DNA from: JAICYJ01 sp035473255 | GTDB taxonomy: Bacteria > Actinomycetota > Thermoleophilia > Gaiellales > JAICJC01 | Assembly: GCA_035473255.1 (NCBI GenBank) | Contig: DATIOK010000040.1 | Location: 1-7,698, forward strand | Length of the DNA: 7,698 nt | Reading direction: 5' to 3' | Shown here: in pieces, positions 1 to 5,461 of the stretch | Layout of the letters: every line of letters starts with the position of its first letter | How positions within the stretch are numbered: position 1 is the stretch's first letter | Translations under genes and position numbers: made by a program | The notes under the pieces: generated by a model | The model's database searches: none | Seen by the model: the letters and a program-made list of their open reading frames with translations, nothing else | What the model was told of the DNA's origin: nothing

Positions 1-4
1 AAGT

Positions 5-40
5 GGCCCGTCGGTGGAGGCTCCACGCCACCGACGGGCC
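5..40. terminator. Perfect 13-bp hairpin, terminator-like
   Basis: The arms GGCCCGTCGGTGG (5-17) and CCACCGACGGGCC (28-40) are exact reverse complements around a 10-base loop. No T-run follows on either strand as far as can be seen, which is common for terminators in high-GC actinobacteria. It probably ends a transcript that comes in from left of the window, but strand cannot be decided from here. Confidence 0.55.
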
Positions 41-131
41 CTATCAGGGAGGGGTCGCATTCCGTGCCGACCGTGGCCGGCAGGACGACTCCGCCGGGCG
101 ATCCTACGCCGCGGATGTTAGGAGAATGTGC

Positions 132-209
132 GTGCGCCGTGAACTGGATGCCCCCGGAGGCGGCACGGCGCACGCCACCGATCGTCCTCGCGGAGCCCAC
201 GACCGGTGA
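132..209 (+). CDS. Possible small ORF, 25 residues
   Basis: A Shine-Dalgarno-like TTAGGAG (118-124) lies seven bases before GTG 132, which opens a 25-codon frame rich in Arg, Gly and Asp that stops at 207-209. An in-frame ATG at 126 sits only one base after the SD and is a poorer start. The peptide has no signal peptide, membrane helix or known motif. The case rests on the SD alone, and because it lies between two hairpins it could be a leader peptide or chance. Confidence 0.15.
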   Translation: MRRELDAPGGGTAHATDRPRGAHDR

Positions 210-210
210 C

Positions 211-247
211 GCCGCGGCGAACCGGGGCTTGGAGCCAGGGCCGCGGC
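211..247. other. Nested hairpin in intergenic region
   Basis: GCCGCGGC occurs at 211-218 and again at 240-247. The octamer is its own reverse complement, so the two copies can pair as a perfect 8-bp stem. Inside the 21-base loop, GGCT (226-229) and AGCC (233-236) form a second short stem around TGG. This looks like a folded RNA element between the small ORF and the terminator-like hairpin, but in such GC-rich DNA a chance stem of this size is possible. Confidence 0.3.
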
Positions 248-296
248 GTGGTTTCAGCATCCGTGCATCCGGGGCGCTGGTCAAGGGGCCCAGTGG

Positions 297-342
297 AAGG
301 CCCGCCGACTGCTCCCGTGGCACTCGGCGGGCCTTGATTCTT
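297..342 (+). terminator. Probable intrinsic terminator
   Basis: Perfect 12-bp arms AAGGCCCGCCGA (297-308) and TCGGCGGGCCTT (324-335) enclose a 15-base loop, and the T-rich tail TTGATTCTT (334-342) follows on the plus strand. The core GGCCCG-C-CG- of the stem resembles the stem of the hairpin at 5-40. It insulates the cupin gene from any plus-strand transcription from the left and implies that something upstream is transcribed. Confidence 0.65.
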
Positions 343-419
343 GGACAGGCTGCCCGATGCGCGCGCGGACAGTGCTTGTGTCCGCCTGCAGCCTACGCCA
401 ATCGGCCGGACGCTGTGGT

Positions 420-425
420 TAAGAT
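420..425 (+). promoter_or_regulatory. Candidate -10 box for a leaderless cupin mRNA
   Basis: TAAGAT is a fair match to the -10 hexamer and ends eight bases before the cupin ATG at 434. Transcription would start at about 432-434, giving a leaderless or nearly leaderless mRNA. This agrees with the lack of a Shine-Dalgarno sequence before this gene. No good -35 hexamer sits 16-18 bases upstream, so the call is tentative. Confidence 0.35.
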
Positions 426-433
426 TGCTCTCC

Positions 434-766
434 ATGAGCCGGGTGATCGATGTGGAAGAGTTGCGCACGAGTGCCACCACGCACCTGATGGAGGGCCACG
501 CCTACGGCGCCGGCGTCTCGTTCTTCCTGATCGCGTACCCGCCCGGCCGCGGCAACAACCTGCACCGCCACCCCTACGCCGAGGTGTTCATCGTGCAGGA
601 GGGCGAGGCGCTGTTTACCGTCGGCGACAGCGAGGTGCCCGGCCCCGCCGGCAGCGTGGTGGTGGTGCCGGCCGGCGACGCGCACCGGTTCCAGGCGACC
701 GGCGAGGGCACGCTTCGGATGACCTGCATCCACGCCGCCGGCGCGATGCAGACCGAGTGGCTGTAG
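434..766 (+). CDS. Single-domain cupin protein
   Basis: This is a 110-residue small beta-barrel cupin. Motif 1, G(X)5HXH(X)3E(X)6G, is exact at residues 38-57, with His44, His46 and Glu50 as metal ligands. Motif 2 follows at residues 73-88 (GSVVVVPAGDAH core) and supplies the fourth ligand, His84; the usual Asn at its end is Ala88. Retention of all four ligands suggests a metal-binding protein. One-domain cupins of this size include small enzymes and sugar or ligand binders, and substrate cannot be told. ATG 434 is chosen because the conserved domain begins soon after it and the upstream in-frame extension from 341 has no protein character. There is no SD, but a -10-like TAAGAT lies just upstream. 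It has no signal peptide, so it is cytoplasmic. It stops four bases before the end of the convergent gene at 771. Family is certain, function unknown. Confidence 0.9.
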   Translation: MSRVIDVEELRTSATTHLMEGHAYGAGVSFFLIAYPPGRGNNLHRHPYAEVFIVQEGEALFTVGDSEVPGPAGSVVVVPAGDAHRFQATGEGTLRMTCIHAAGAMQTEWL

Positions 767-770
767 CCGG

Positions 771-1133
771 CTAGTACTGCTCTTCGGCCAGCGCGTCGAG
801 CGTCGACGCGAGCAGCTTCGTCAGCTCGTCCAGGGTCTTCTCGAGGTGCTTCTTCCAGAACCGGCGCTCGCGCCGCTTGGCAGCCGAGCCGGACTCGATG
901 CGGCAGATGCGGGCGGCGTCGGCCATCGCCATGATCTTCATCACGCCGGGCGCGGTGCGATTGCTGGTCAGCACCACGTGCAGCTCCTCCCGCAGCTTCA
1001 GGAACTCGAGCGGGCTGATCTCGGCGCGCTCACCCAGGGTGTCGAGCAGCTCGTCGATCACCGCCAGGTTCTCGGCCTCGTACCGGTACGCGTCGGACGC
1101 CGCGTAGGCAAGTTCGAGTGCTGGATCCTTCAT
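771..1133 (-). CDS. Hypothetical helical protein, 120 residues
   Basis: I do not recognise this protein. It is 120 residues, hydrophilic and apparently all helical, with leucine-rich amphipathic stretches at residues 22-55 and 95-117 and a very basic patch around 85-95 (KRRERRFWKKH) that could touch nucleic acid or acidic partners. It has no signal peptide, membrane segment or metal-binding cluster. The start is ATG 1131-1133; no good SD precedes it. It lies 42 bases downstream of the TPR gene on the same strand, so the two may be co-transcribed. Its stop lies four bases from that of the convergent cupin gene. Steady GC-rich third positions and an ordinary amino-acid composition support it being real. 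A small regulator or adaptor is possible, but that is a guess. Confidence 0.65.
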   Translation of the reverse strand: MKDPALELAYAASDAYRYEAENLAVIDELLDTLGERAEISPLEFLKLREELHVVLTSNRTAPGVMKIMAMADAARICRIESGSAAKRRERRFWKKHLEKTLDELTKLLASTLDALAEEQY

Positions 1134-1175
1134 CAGGACAGATATCGGCCGGCGGACGTGCGGGCTTGAGACCGC

Positions 1176-2837
1176 TCAGGCGGCGTGCGTCATGCGGCAG
1201 AAGCACGAGCTGCGCACCGGCACCGTCGCCCGGGCCAGCGCCAGCTCCAGCCGCGGCCGCACGATGTCGGCCTCGGCCTGCTTGCCGAGGCGCGTCAAGC
1301 ACTCGTGGAACCCATGCAGGCTCCACACGTTTTCGGGGTGCTGGCAGGGCCGGCTGAGCGTCGAGTCCAGACCCAGGTCGGCCCGGTAGACGGCCTCCGC
1401 CTGCTCGACGTGGCCCTGCTCGAGCAGCAGCGCGCCCAGCGCGTGGCGGGTCGGCTGCATCCAGGCCCAGGGCTCGTCGTAGAGCATGTTGTCGTCGAGC
1501 TCGACCGAGCGGCGCAGGTGCGCGAAGGCGGCGTCGTAGCGGCCGTGGCGGTACTCGATCTCACCGTCCAGCATCTCGGTGGCCACGGCCAGCGCGTCCA
1601 GGCAGGTGTTGTTGAACAGGTAGCGGGTGTCCGGCACACGCGCGTAAGCCTCGCGGAACAGGCTGCGCTGCTCGTCGGCCGCGGCCAGGTCGCCGGTGGC
1701 CGCGTGCGCGACGCCCTTGGCGTAGTGCAGCATGGCCGTGGTCACGCAGTAGAGCTGGGCGTCGTCGGGCAGCGGCTCGGCCAGGATCTCGTCCCACATG
1801 CCGAACCGCACCAGCACGTGCAGACGCATCGGCACGAACCCCTCCAGCCAGTCGGCCATCACCGGCACCTCGATCCGCAGCAGCTCCTCGGTCAGCGTCG
1901 CGCGCAGCTCGGCGGCGGCCTCCAGCGCCGGCTCGGGCTGGCCCAGAAACATCGCGCCGTAGATCGTGAAGTGGTAGTCGTGGCAGCGGTAGAGGGTGTA
2001 GAAGTTGAGGGCGCCCTCGCGCTCCAGGAACTTGCGGTCGGCCACGATCGCGCGCCGGTTGCCTGTGACCACGTCGCGGTAGTTGCCGCAGAGCACGTCG
2101 ATGTGGGTGGGCATGTGTACGAGGTGGCCGGCGTCCGGGACGAGGTCGCGCAGCTGGTCGGCGGCCCGCAGGGCACGCTCAGGGAAGGGCGACATCTCCA
2201 TGGTATGCACGTACATGTGCAGCAGGCCGGGGTGGGGGCGTGCGCCGGTCGAGCCGGCGATCCCGCGCTCGAGCACCGCCATCGCCTCGGCCGTGTCGGC
2301 GCCCTCGGCCGGCTCGCCGGTCTGGAGATCCCAGAGCAGCCAGGGCGTGCGGCCGATCAGCGCCTCGGCGAACAGCGAGGCCACGTCCTGGTCCTCGCCG
2401 AACTCGGCGTAGACCGTGCGCATGGCGGCCGCGTACTCGTCGTTCCAGGGGGCGCAGTCCTCGGCCGGCGTGTCCTCGGGGAAGCGCGCCCGCAGCGCCC
2501 CGATCAGCGCCCGCTCGACCGGCGTGCCGGCGCCCGCCAGCTCAGAAGCGCTGGTGACGGCGCCGTGCGCGGTGGCCACGGCGTCGGTCAGCTCCTGCTC
2601 TTCGAAGGCGTCCCAGTTCTTGTTGTAGTTGGGGCCGATCGCGTAGGCGAGGCCCCAGTGCGCCATCGCGCAGGCCGGATCGGCCTCGATCGCGTGCTGG
2701 AAGCAGCGGACGGCCTCCTCGTGGTTGAAGGCGTAGCACCAGGTGAGGCCGCGGTCGAACCAGGTCTGGGCGTCGTCCGACGTGGTGGTGACGGGGCGGC
2801 CGAGGCCGCCGAGGTCGTAGTACTCGTCGCGGAGCAT
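1176..2837 (-). CDS. Tetratricopeptide repeat (TPR) protein
   Basis: A 553-residue soluble protein built from helical TPR-like repeats. The first clear repeat covers about residues 23-65 (WFDRGLTWCYAFNHEEAVRC, then AHWGLAYA), with others near 365-400, 427-450 and 465-490. It carries signature stretches of an uncharacterised bacterial TPR family: PNYNKNW (69-75), HMYVHTMEMS (207-216) and GHLVHMPTHIDVLCGNY (237-253), plus a C-terminal Cys-Phe-Cys (545-547). The conserved His-rich segments and Cys pair could bind a metal, which is inference. TPRs normally mount protein-protein contacts; no reaction is known for the family to my knowledge. The start is set at ATG 2835-2837 because extension to 2909 would translate the tRNA-His gene backwards into its T and anticodon arms. 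There is no SD; a -10-like TATGAT (2850-2855) would give an almost leaderless mRNA. tRNA-His lies 30 bases upstream on the same strand. Confidence 0.85.
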   Translation of the reverse strand: MLRDEYYDLGGLGRPVTTTSDDAQTWFDRGLTWCYAFNHEEAVRCFQHAIEADPACAMAHWGLAYAIGPNYNKNWDAFEEQELTDAVATAHGAVTSASELAGAGTPVERALIGALRARFPEDTPAEDCAPWNDEYAAAMRTVYAEFGEDQDVASLFAEALIGRTPWLLWDLQTGEPAEGADTAEAMAVLERGIAGSTGARPHPGLLHMYVHTMEMSPFPERALRAADQLRDLVPDAGHLVHMPTHIDVLCGNYRDVVTGNRRAIVADRKFLEREGALNFYTLYRCHDYHFTIYGAMFLGQPEPALEAAAELRATLTEELLRIEVPVMADWLEGFVPMRLHVLVRFGMWDEILAEPLPDDAQLYCVTTAMLHYAKGVAHAATGDLAAADEQRSLFREAYARVPDTRYLFNNTCLDALAVATEMLDGEIEYRHGRYDAAFAHLRRSVELDDNMLYDEPWAWMQPTRHALGALLLEQGHVEQAEAVYRADLGLDSTLSRPCQHPENVWSLHGFHECLTRLGKQAEADIVRPRLELALARATVPVRSSCFCRMTHAA

Positions 2838-2849
2838 GGTGAAACGCCG

Positions 2850-2855
2850 ATCATA
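2850..2855 (-). promoter_or_regulatory. Candidate -10 box for the TPR gene
   Basis: On the minus strand TATGAT lies in the 30-base gap between the tRNA-His 3' end and the TPR ATG. Its 12-base distance to the ATG implies a 5' leader of only about five bases. The expected -35 position falls inside the tRNA 3' arm and does not match TTGACA. If it is not used, the TPR gene would depend on read-through from the tRNA transcript. Confidence 0.35.
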
Positions 2856-2867
2856 CGGTGCGCGAGG

Positions 2868-2942
2868 GGTGACCGGTGGGACTCGAACCCACGACCTCCT
2901 GGACCACAACCAGGGGCTACCACCAGCTGAGCTACGGCCACC
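2868..2942 (-). tRNA. tRNA-His(GUG)
   Basis: The minus strand folds into a full cloverleaf. The acceptor GTGGCCG pairs with CGGTCAC, including one G-U pair. The anticodon stem CCTGG/CCAGG encloses TTGTGGT, with anticodon GTG at 2907-2905. The T arm GTGGG-TTCGAGT-CCCAC is canonical. The extra 5' G at 2942 (G-1) opposite discriminator C73 at 2868 is the identity mark of histidine tRNAs. The D stem has only three pairs, since C13 faces U22. CCA is not encoded (CCT follows the acceptor), so the nucleotidyltransferase must add it. The gene lies just upstream of the TPR gene on the same strand. Confidence 0.97.
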
Positions 2943-2952
2943 GCGTGCCTTC

Positions 2953-2966
2953 AGGATACCGGTATC
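2953..2966 (-). promoter_or_regulatory. Candidate tRNA-His promoter with palindrome
   Basis: On the minus strand TATCCT (2958-2953), a -10-like hexamer identical to that of the promoter at 5485-5490, ends ten bases before the tRNA 5' end. It overlaps the perfect 12-bp palindrome GATACCGGTATC (2955-2966). No -35 consensus is seen 16-18 bases upstream. The palindrome could be a regulator site over the -10 region, or it could be chance. Confidence 0.35.
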
Positions 2967-3037
2967 GGCAAACGGCCGCCCTGTTCGCCCGATTCAAGGC
3001 CGGCGCGCAGGCTACGAGCGGCGCCTGATAGAGAGGT

Positions 3038-3142
3038 GCCGGGCACCGTTCCATCACCCGTGACAGGTGTATCGCGGCCGTCACGCCGGTGTCACGCCTG
3101 TTACGACGTAGCCCGGCACCGTCGTACCACCCGTGACCGGCG
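3038..3142. repeat. Diverged 32-base direct repeat pair
   Basis: Positions 3038-3069 and 3111-3142 align without gaps, with 25 of 32 bases identical by eye. The shared blocks are GGCACCGT and CACCCGTGAC. The copies start 73 bases apart, which is not a multiple of three, so this is not a repeat inside an old reading frame. Each copy contains one GTGAC motif. The left copy starts inside a tight dyad, GGTGCC-G-GGCACC (3036-3048). Confidence 0.6.
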
Positions 3143-3159
3143 CGTGACGTTGCTGTGAC
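3054..3159. promoter_or_regulatory. Cluster of GTGAC motifs with 11-bp phasing
   Basis: GTGAC occurs on the plus strand at 3060, 3133, 3144 and 3155, and on the minus strand (GTCAC in plus) at 3080 and 3091. A one-mismatch copy, GTTAC in plus, is at 3100. The last three plus copies are exactly 11 bases apart, and so are the two minus copies. That is one turn of the helix, so a protein could bind them side by side on one face. TCAC-CC-GTGA (3054-3063) is a small dyad. The cluster fills the gap between the KAP gene stop (3170) and the tRNA-His promoter region. An operator array or nucleoprotein site is a reasonable reading; the binding protein is unknown. Confidence 0.45.
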
Positions 3160-3169
3160 TGCCCCCGGG

Positions 3170-5248
3170 TCAGGCGGCGAAGCTGTCTGACGGGTGGTTC
3201 TCGCCCTCTGTGTAGTCGGCGCTGGTCGCCTGCTGGAGCAGCTCGTGGTCGAGCACGAACCGGCGCATCAGCTGCTTCTCCTGCTCCGTGCGGTCCGGCT
3301 GCTCGGCCAGCTTCTTGACCCGGTCGACGATCGCGCCAGGCTCCAGGAACGGCCGCAGCCGCCGGTGATCGAGCCGGTTTTCGACCCGCGGCCCGCGTGC
3401 GCTCGCGCTCGGCTGCCCGGCGCTGCGCATGAACGGCTGCAGGAACGCGACCAGCCCCTCGTCCGTCTCGATCGACCGCGACACCCACGCCCGGCACTCG
3501 CCGCGGTTCCAGCTCGCCCAGCAGGTCAGCGCGTCGCCCATCTTGGGGGCGCCCAGCAGGCTGCCGCCCTCGGCCTCGTCGCGCACCGCCGTCAGCGCCA
3601 GGTTCTCGACCTGGGCCAGCTGCGACAGCGTGACCAGCGTCTCCGCGCCCTCCGTCCACTCCCCGCCATACTTGCCGTGCTGCTGGCCGAGCATGATCAC
3701 GATGTCGGTCGTGGTCGCGATCGAGCCGCCGCTGCCGATCCCCTCCTCCAGCAGCGACACGCGCTCGTCCTGCTCCACCTGCAGCAGCAGCCGCCGCACG
3801 ATCCGGCGCAGGTGCTGCGAGATATCGATGTCCAGCCGTCCGCTCTCCTCGCGCCGCAGCAGCTCGTTCGCCGCCTGGAACAGCGCCCGCATCGCCGCTT
3901 CGATCTCCTCGCGCTCGCCGCTCTCTCCGATGTGGTTCTCGAGCCGGCTCAGGAACGCCTGCAGTCGCTGTGGCGCGTCCGGGCCCGGGTCGCGCGCCAG
4001 CTCGATCAGCGTGGCCGCGAACTGATTGGTGTCGCCGAAGTGCTCCAGCTTCGACGCCAGGTCGGCGTTGGAGATGCCGCCGCTCGGGACCGCCAGCTGG
4101 AAGTAGACCGGGAACGTCTCCTCACTGGCCACCAGCAGCAGCGTTCGCCACGTGTCCTCCGGCATCGACGCCAGCACCCGCGCGCCGAGGATGTCGCCCA
4201 GCCGCGGGAACAGCCGCATCAGCAGGTTCGTGGCGCGCGAGCGGTCCGCCTCCGACAGCTGCTCGCCCCAGGCCTCGTGGTAGCGCTTGGTCTCGCCCAG
4301 CGACCCGTCCTCGTCGCGCCGCGCGGTGACCGGCAGCAGGAACGCCGACGGCCGCCGCCGCACCGCGTCGTAGGCGACGGGGCAGAACAGCCGCAGCGTC
4401 TCGAGCGCCGTGAAGTCGATCGGGTTGACCTCGCCCCTGACCGCCCCGTAGGTGGCCGTGGTTGCGTTTACCAGTCGGACAACGTCGCGCGGGGTTCGCA
4501 GAAACGGATCGATCGCATGGGTGCAGATGTCGATCCAGTAGTCCGGATGCACCAGCCCGCCCTCGCGGGCCTCGGTCAGCAACGGCTCAATCCGGTCGAC
4601 GAACATCTGCTGCAACAGCGCACGGTCGGCCAGCGGCAGGTCGATCTCGAGCTGCAGCGTCTTGTCGATCCCATCGCCGTTGACCATGTCCCGGCTGAGC
4701 GAGATCACGAACACCAGGTTGGCGATCGGGGCGGCCGACGACAGCAGCCGCAGCAGCTCAGCCAGGCGATCCGGCGCCAGCCGGTCGGCGTCGTCGATCA
4801 GCACCACCACGCGCTTGTCGCCGGAGCCGAGCGTCGAGGCCACCTTCGCCAGCAGCGCCGGGATCTGCGCGGAGTCGGGAAGCTGGTCGGAGCTGGACCC
4901 CAGTGCCGCCGATGCCAGCAGCTGCACGAACCTCTGCTCGAGGTCAGCGCCGCCCGACAGCAGCCATGGGTTCCAGTCGACCACCGTCCACTTGGCAGCG
5001 GCCGGGTGCGCGCGCAGCGCGGCTCGCGTCAGGTTGAGCGCGGTCGTGCGCCCGCCGCCGGGATCGCCGTAGAGGCCGACCGTGATCCCGTCCTTGGGGG
5101 ATAGCGTCGCGATCACCGAAGCCAGGTGCGCCGCAAAAGCGGCATGGCCGAGCGCATCGGCCGACGCGTCGCTCAGCGGCCGATCGGGTGACAGCTCCGA
5201 AGCGTGTGTGGGCGTTTCGATGTGCGGCCTCGCGATCCAGTTTTCCAA
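3170..5248 (-). CDS. KAP-family P-loop NTPase with Arg in Walker A
   Basis: A 692-residue protein with the layout of KAP NTPases (named for Kidins220/ARMS and PifA). Seen in order: an N-terminal helix before the P-loop (25-50), a P-loop GDPGGGRT at 61-68, the KAP-typical DWNPWLLSGG (91-100), Walker B VVVLIDDADRL (147-157), FVISLSRDMV (180-189), TPRDVVRLVNA (252-262) and NPIDFTALETLRLF (275-288). The C-terminal half (about 310-692) is helical and unassigned. Arg67 replaces the P-loop Lys, which may weaken or abolish ATP hydrolysis. Many bacterial KAP proteins have membrane helices between Walker A and B; here there is none, so it is probably cytoplasmic. The start is TTG 5248: TGA lies three codons upstream in frame, and the KAP-like N-terminus begins soon after. 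AGGAAGG abuts the TTG, an unusually tight SD. The family includes PifA, which excludes phage T7, so defence is possible, but no partner gene is adjacent. Confidence 0.85.
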   Translation of the reverse strand: MENWIARPHIETPTHASELSPDRPLSDASADALGHAAFAAHLASVIATLSPKDGITVGLYGDPGGGRTTALNLTRAALRAHPAAAKWTVVDWNPWLLSGGADLEQRFVQLLASAALGSSSDQLPDSAQIPALLAKVASTLGSGDKRVVVLIDDADRLAPDRLAELLRLLSSAAPIANLVFVISLSRDMVNGDGIDKTLQLEIDLPLADRALLQQMFVDRIEPLLTEAREGGLVHPDYWIDICTHAIDPFLRTPRDVVRLVNATTATYGAVRGEVNPIDFTALETLRLFCPVAYDAVRRRPSAFLLPVTARRDEDGSLGETKRYHEAWGEQLSEADRSRATNLLMRLFPRLGDILGARVLASMPEDTWRTLLLVASEETFPVYFQLAVPSGGISNADLASKLEHFGDTNQFAATLIELARDPGPDAPQRLQAFLSRLENHIGESGEREEIEAAMRALFQAANELLRREESGRLDIDISQHLRRIVRRLLLQVEQDERVSLLEEGIGSGGSIATTTDIVIMLGQQHGKYGGEWTEGAETLVTLSQLAQVENLALTAVRDEAEGGSLLGAPKMGDALTCWASWNRGECRAWVSRSIETDEGLVAFLQPFMRSAGQPSASARGPRVENRLDHRRLRPFLEPGAIVDRVKKLAEQPDRTEQEKQLMRRFVLDHELLQQATSADYTEGENHPSDSFAA

Positions 5249-5278
5249 CCTTCCTCATCGGCGCAATGGTGCCGGGTC

Positions 5279-5307
5279 TTGATCGAAATCGCCGGAGGAT
5301 CGAATAA
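5279..5307 (+). promoter_or_regulatory. Candidate tRNA-Leu promoter
   Basis: TTGATC (5279-5284) and GAATAA (5302-5307) are 17 bases apart and lie 16 bases before the tRNA-Leu gene. The -35 half is good and the -10 half poor; TAACCT at 5305-5310 is an alternative -10. GGAGG (5294-5298) and CCTCC (5308-5312) form a small dyad around the -10 region. The same 75-base gap must also hold the promoter of the divergent KAP gene, which I could not place. Confidence 0.35.
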
Positions 5308-5323
5308 CCTCCTCCAGACACGC

Positions 5324-5406
5324 GCGGGCGTGGCGGAATTGGTAGACGCGCCGGCCTTAGGAGCCGGTGGCTTCAGGCCGTGGAGGTTCGAGTCCTCTCG
5401 CCCGCA
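5324..5406 (+). tRNA. tRNA-Leu(UAG)
   Basis: An 83-base class II tRNA. The acceptor GCGGGCG pairs with CGCCCGC and is followed by discriminator A73. The D arm carries AATTGGTAGA. The anticodon stem CCGGC/GCCGG encloses CTTAGGA, with anticodon TAG at 5358-5360, which reads CUA and related leucine codons. The long variable arm (TGGCTTCAGGCCGTG) is typical of leucine tRNAs, and the T loop TTCGAGT is canonical. CCA is not encoded (TCA follows A73). It is divergent from the KAP gene, with only 75 bases between them. Confidence 0.97.
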
Positions 5407-5461
5407 TCACACTCGTACCGTGTGCTCGCGGACATCGAAGTCCGGGGGTACTCATCGACGT

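Larger units (their letters stand above)
1..433. other. Non-coding region with structured elements
   Basis: No convincing long coding region lies between the left edge and the cupin start at 434. Frame 1 is open from position 1 to 774, but its translation is rich in Pro, Arg and Gly, has no recognisable domain, and runs on through the cupin gene in another frame, so I treat it as a high-GC artefact. What the stretch does hold is secondary structure: a perfect 13-bp hairpin at 5-40, a nested hairpin at 211-247, a terminator-like hairpin at 297-335 and a possible 25-codon ORF at 132-209. Together these would fit a transcribed leader or small RNA ending near 342. I recognise no riboswitch or known RNA family in it. 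Confidence 0.6.

Noticed and set aside
41..296. Known riboswitch, tmRNA, RNase P RNA or SRP RNA
   Set aside because: I looked for their conserved cores (for example the B12-box type and GAGGAAAGTCC type) and found none.
64..774. 236-residue plus-strand open frame across the left region and the cupin gene
   Set aside because: Its composition is Pro/Arg/Gly-rich with no domain, and it runs through the cupin gene in another frame. It is a shadow of the high GC content.
1185..2930. 581-residue plus-strand open frame opposite the TPR gene
   Set aside because: It is the antisense of a gene with clear TPR motifs, is rich in Gly/Arg/Val/His, and also reads across tRNA-His.
3030..3160. CRISPR-like repeat array
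   Set aside because: Only two diverged 32-base copies exist, with no further units and no cas genes.
3194..5104. 636-residue plus-strand open frame opposite the KAP gene
   Set aside because: The minus strand carries all KAP motifs; this translation is low-complexity Arg/Gln/Leu and has no domain.
2868..5406. Integrated element with attachment-site repeats at the tRNA genes
   Set aside because: No integrase, and no duplicated tRNA 3' segment is visible; both tRNA 3' ends point away from the KAP gene.
5408..5424. CACAC/GTGTG hairpin after tRNA-Leu as a terminator
   Set aside because: The stem is only 5 bp and no T-run follows.
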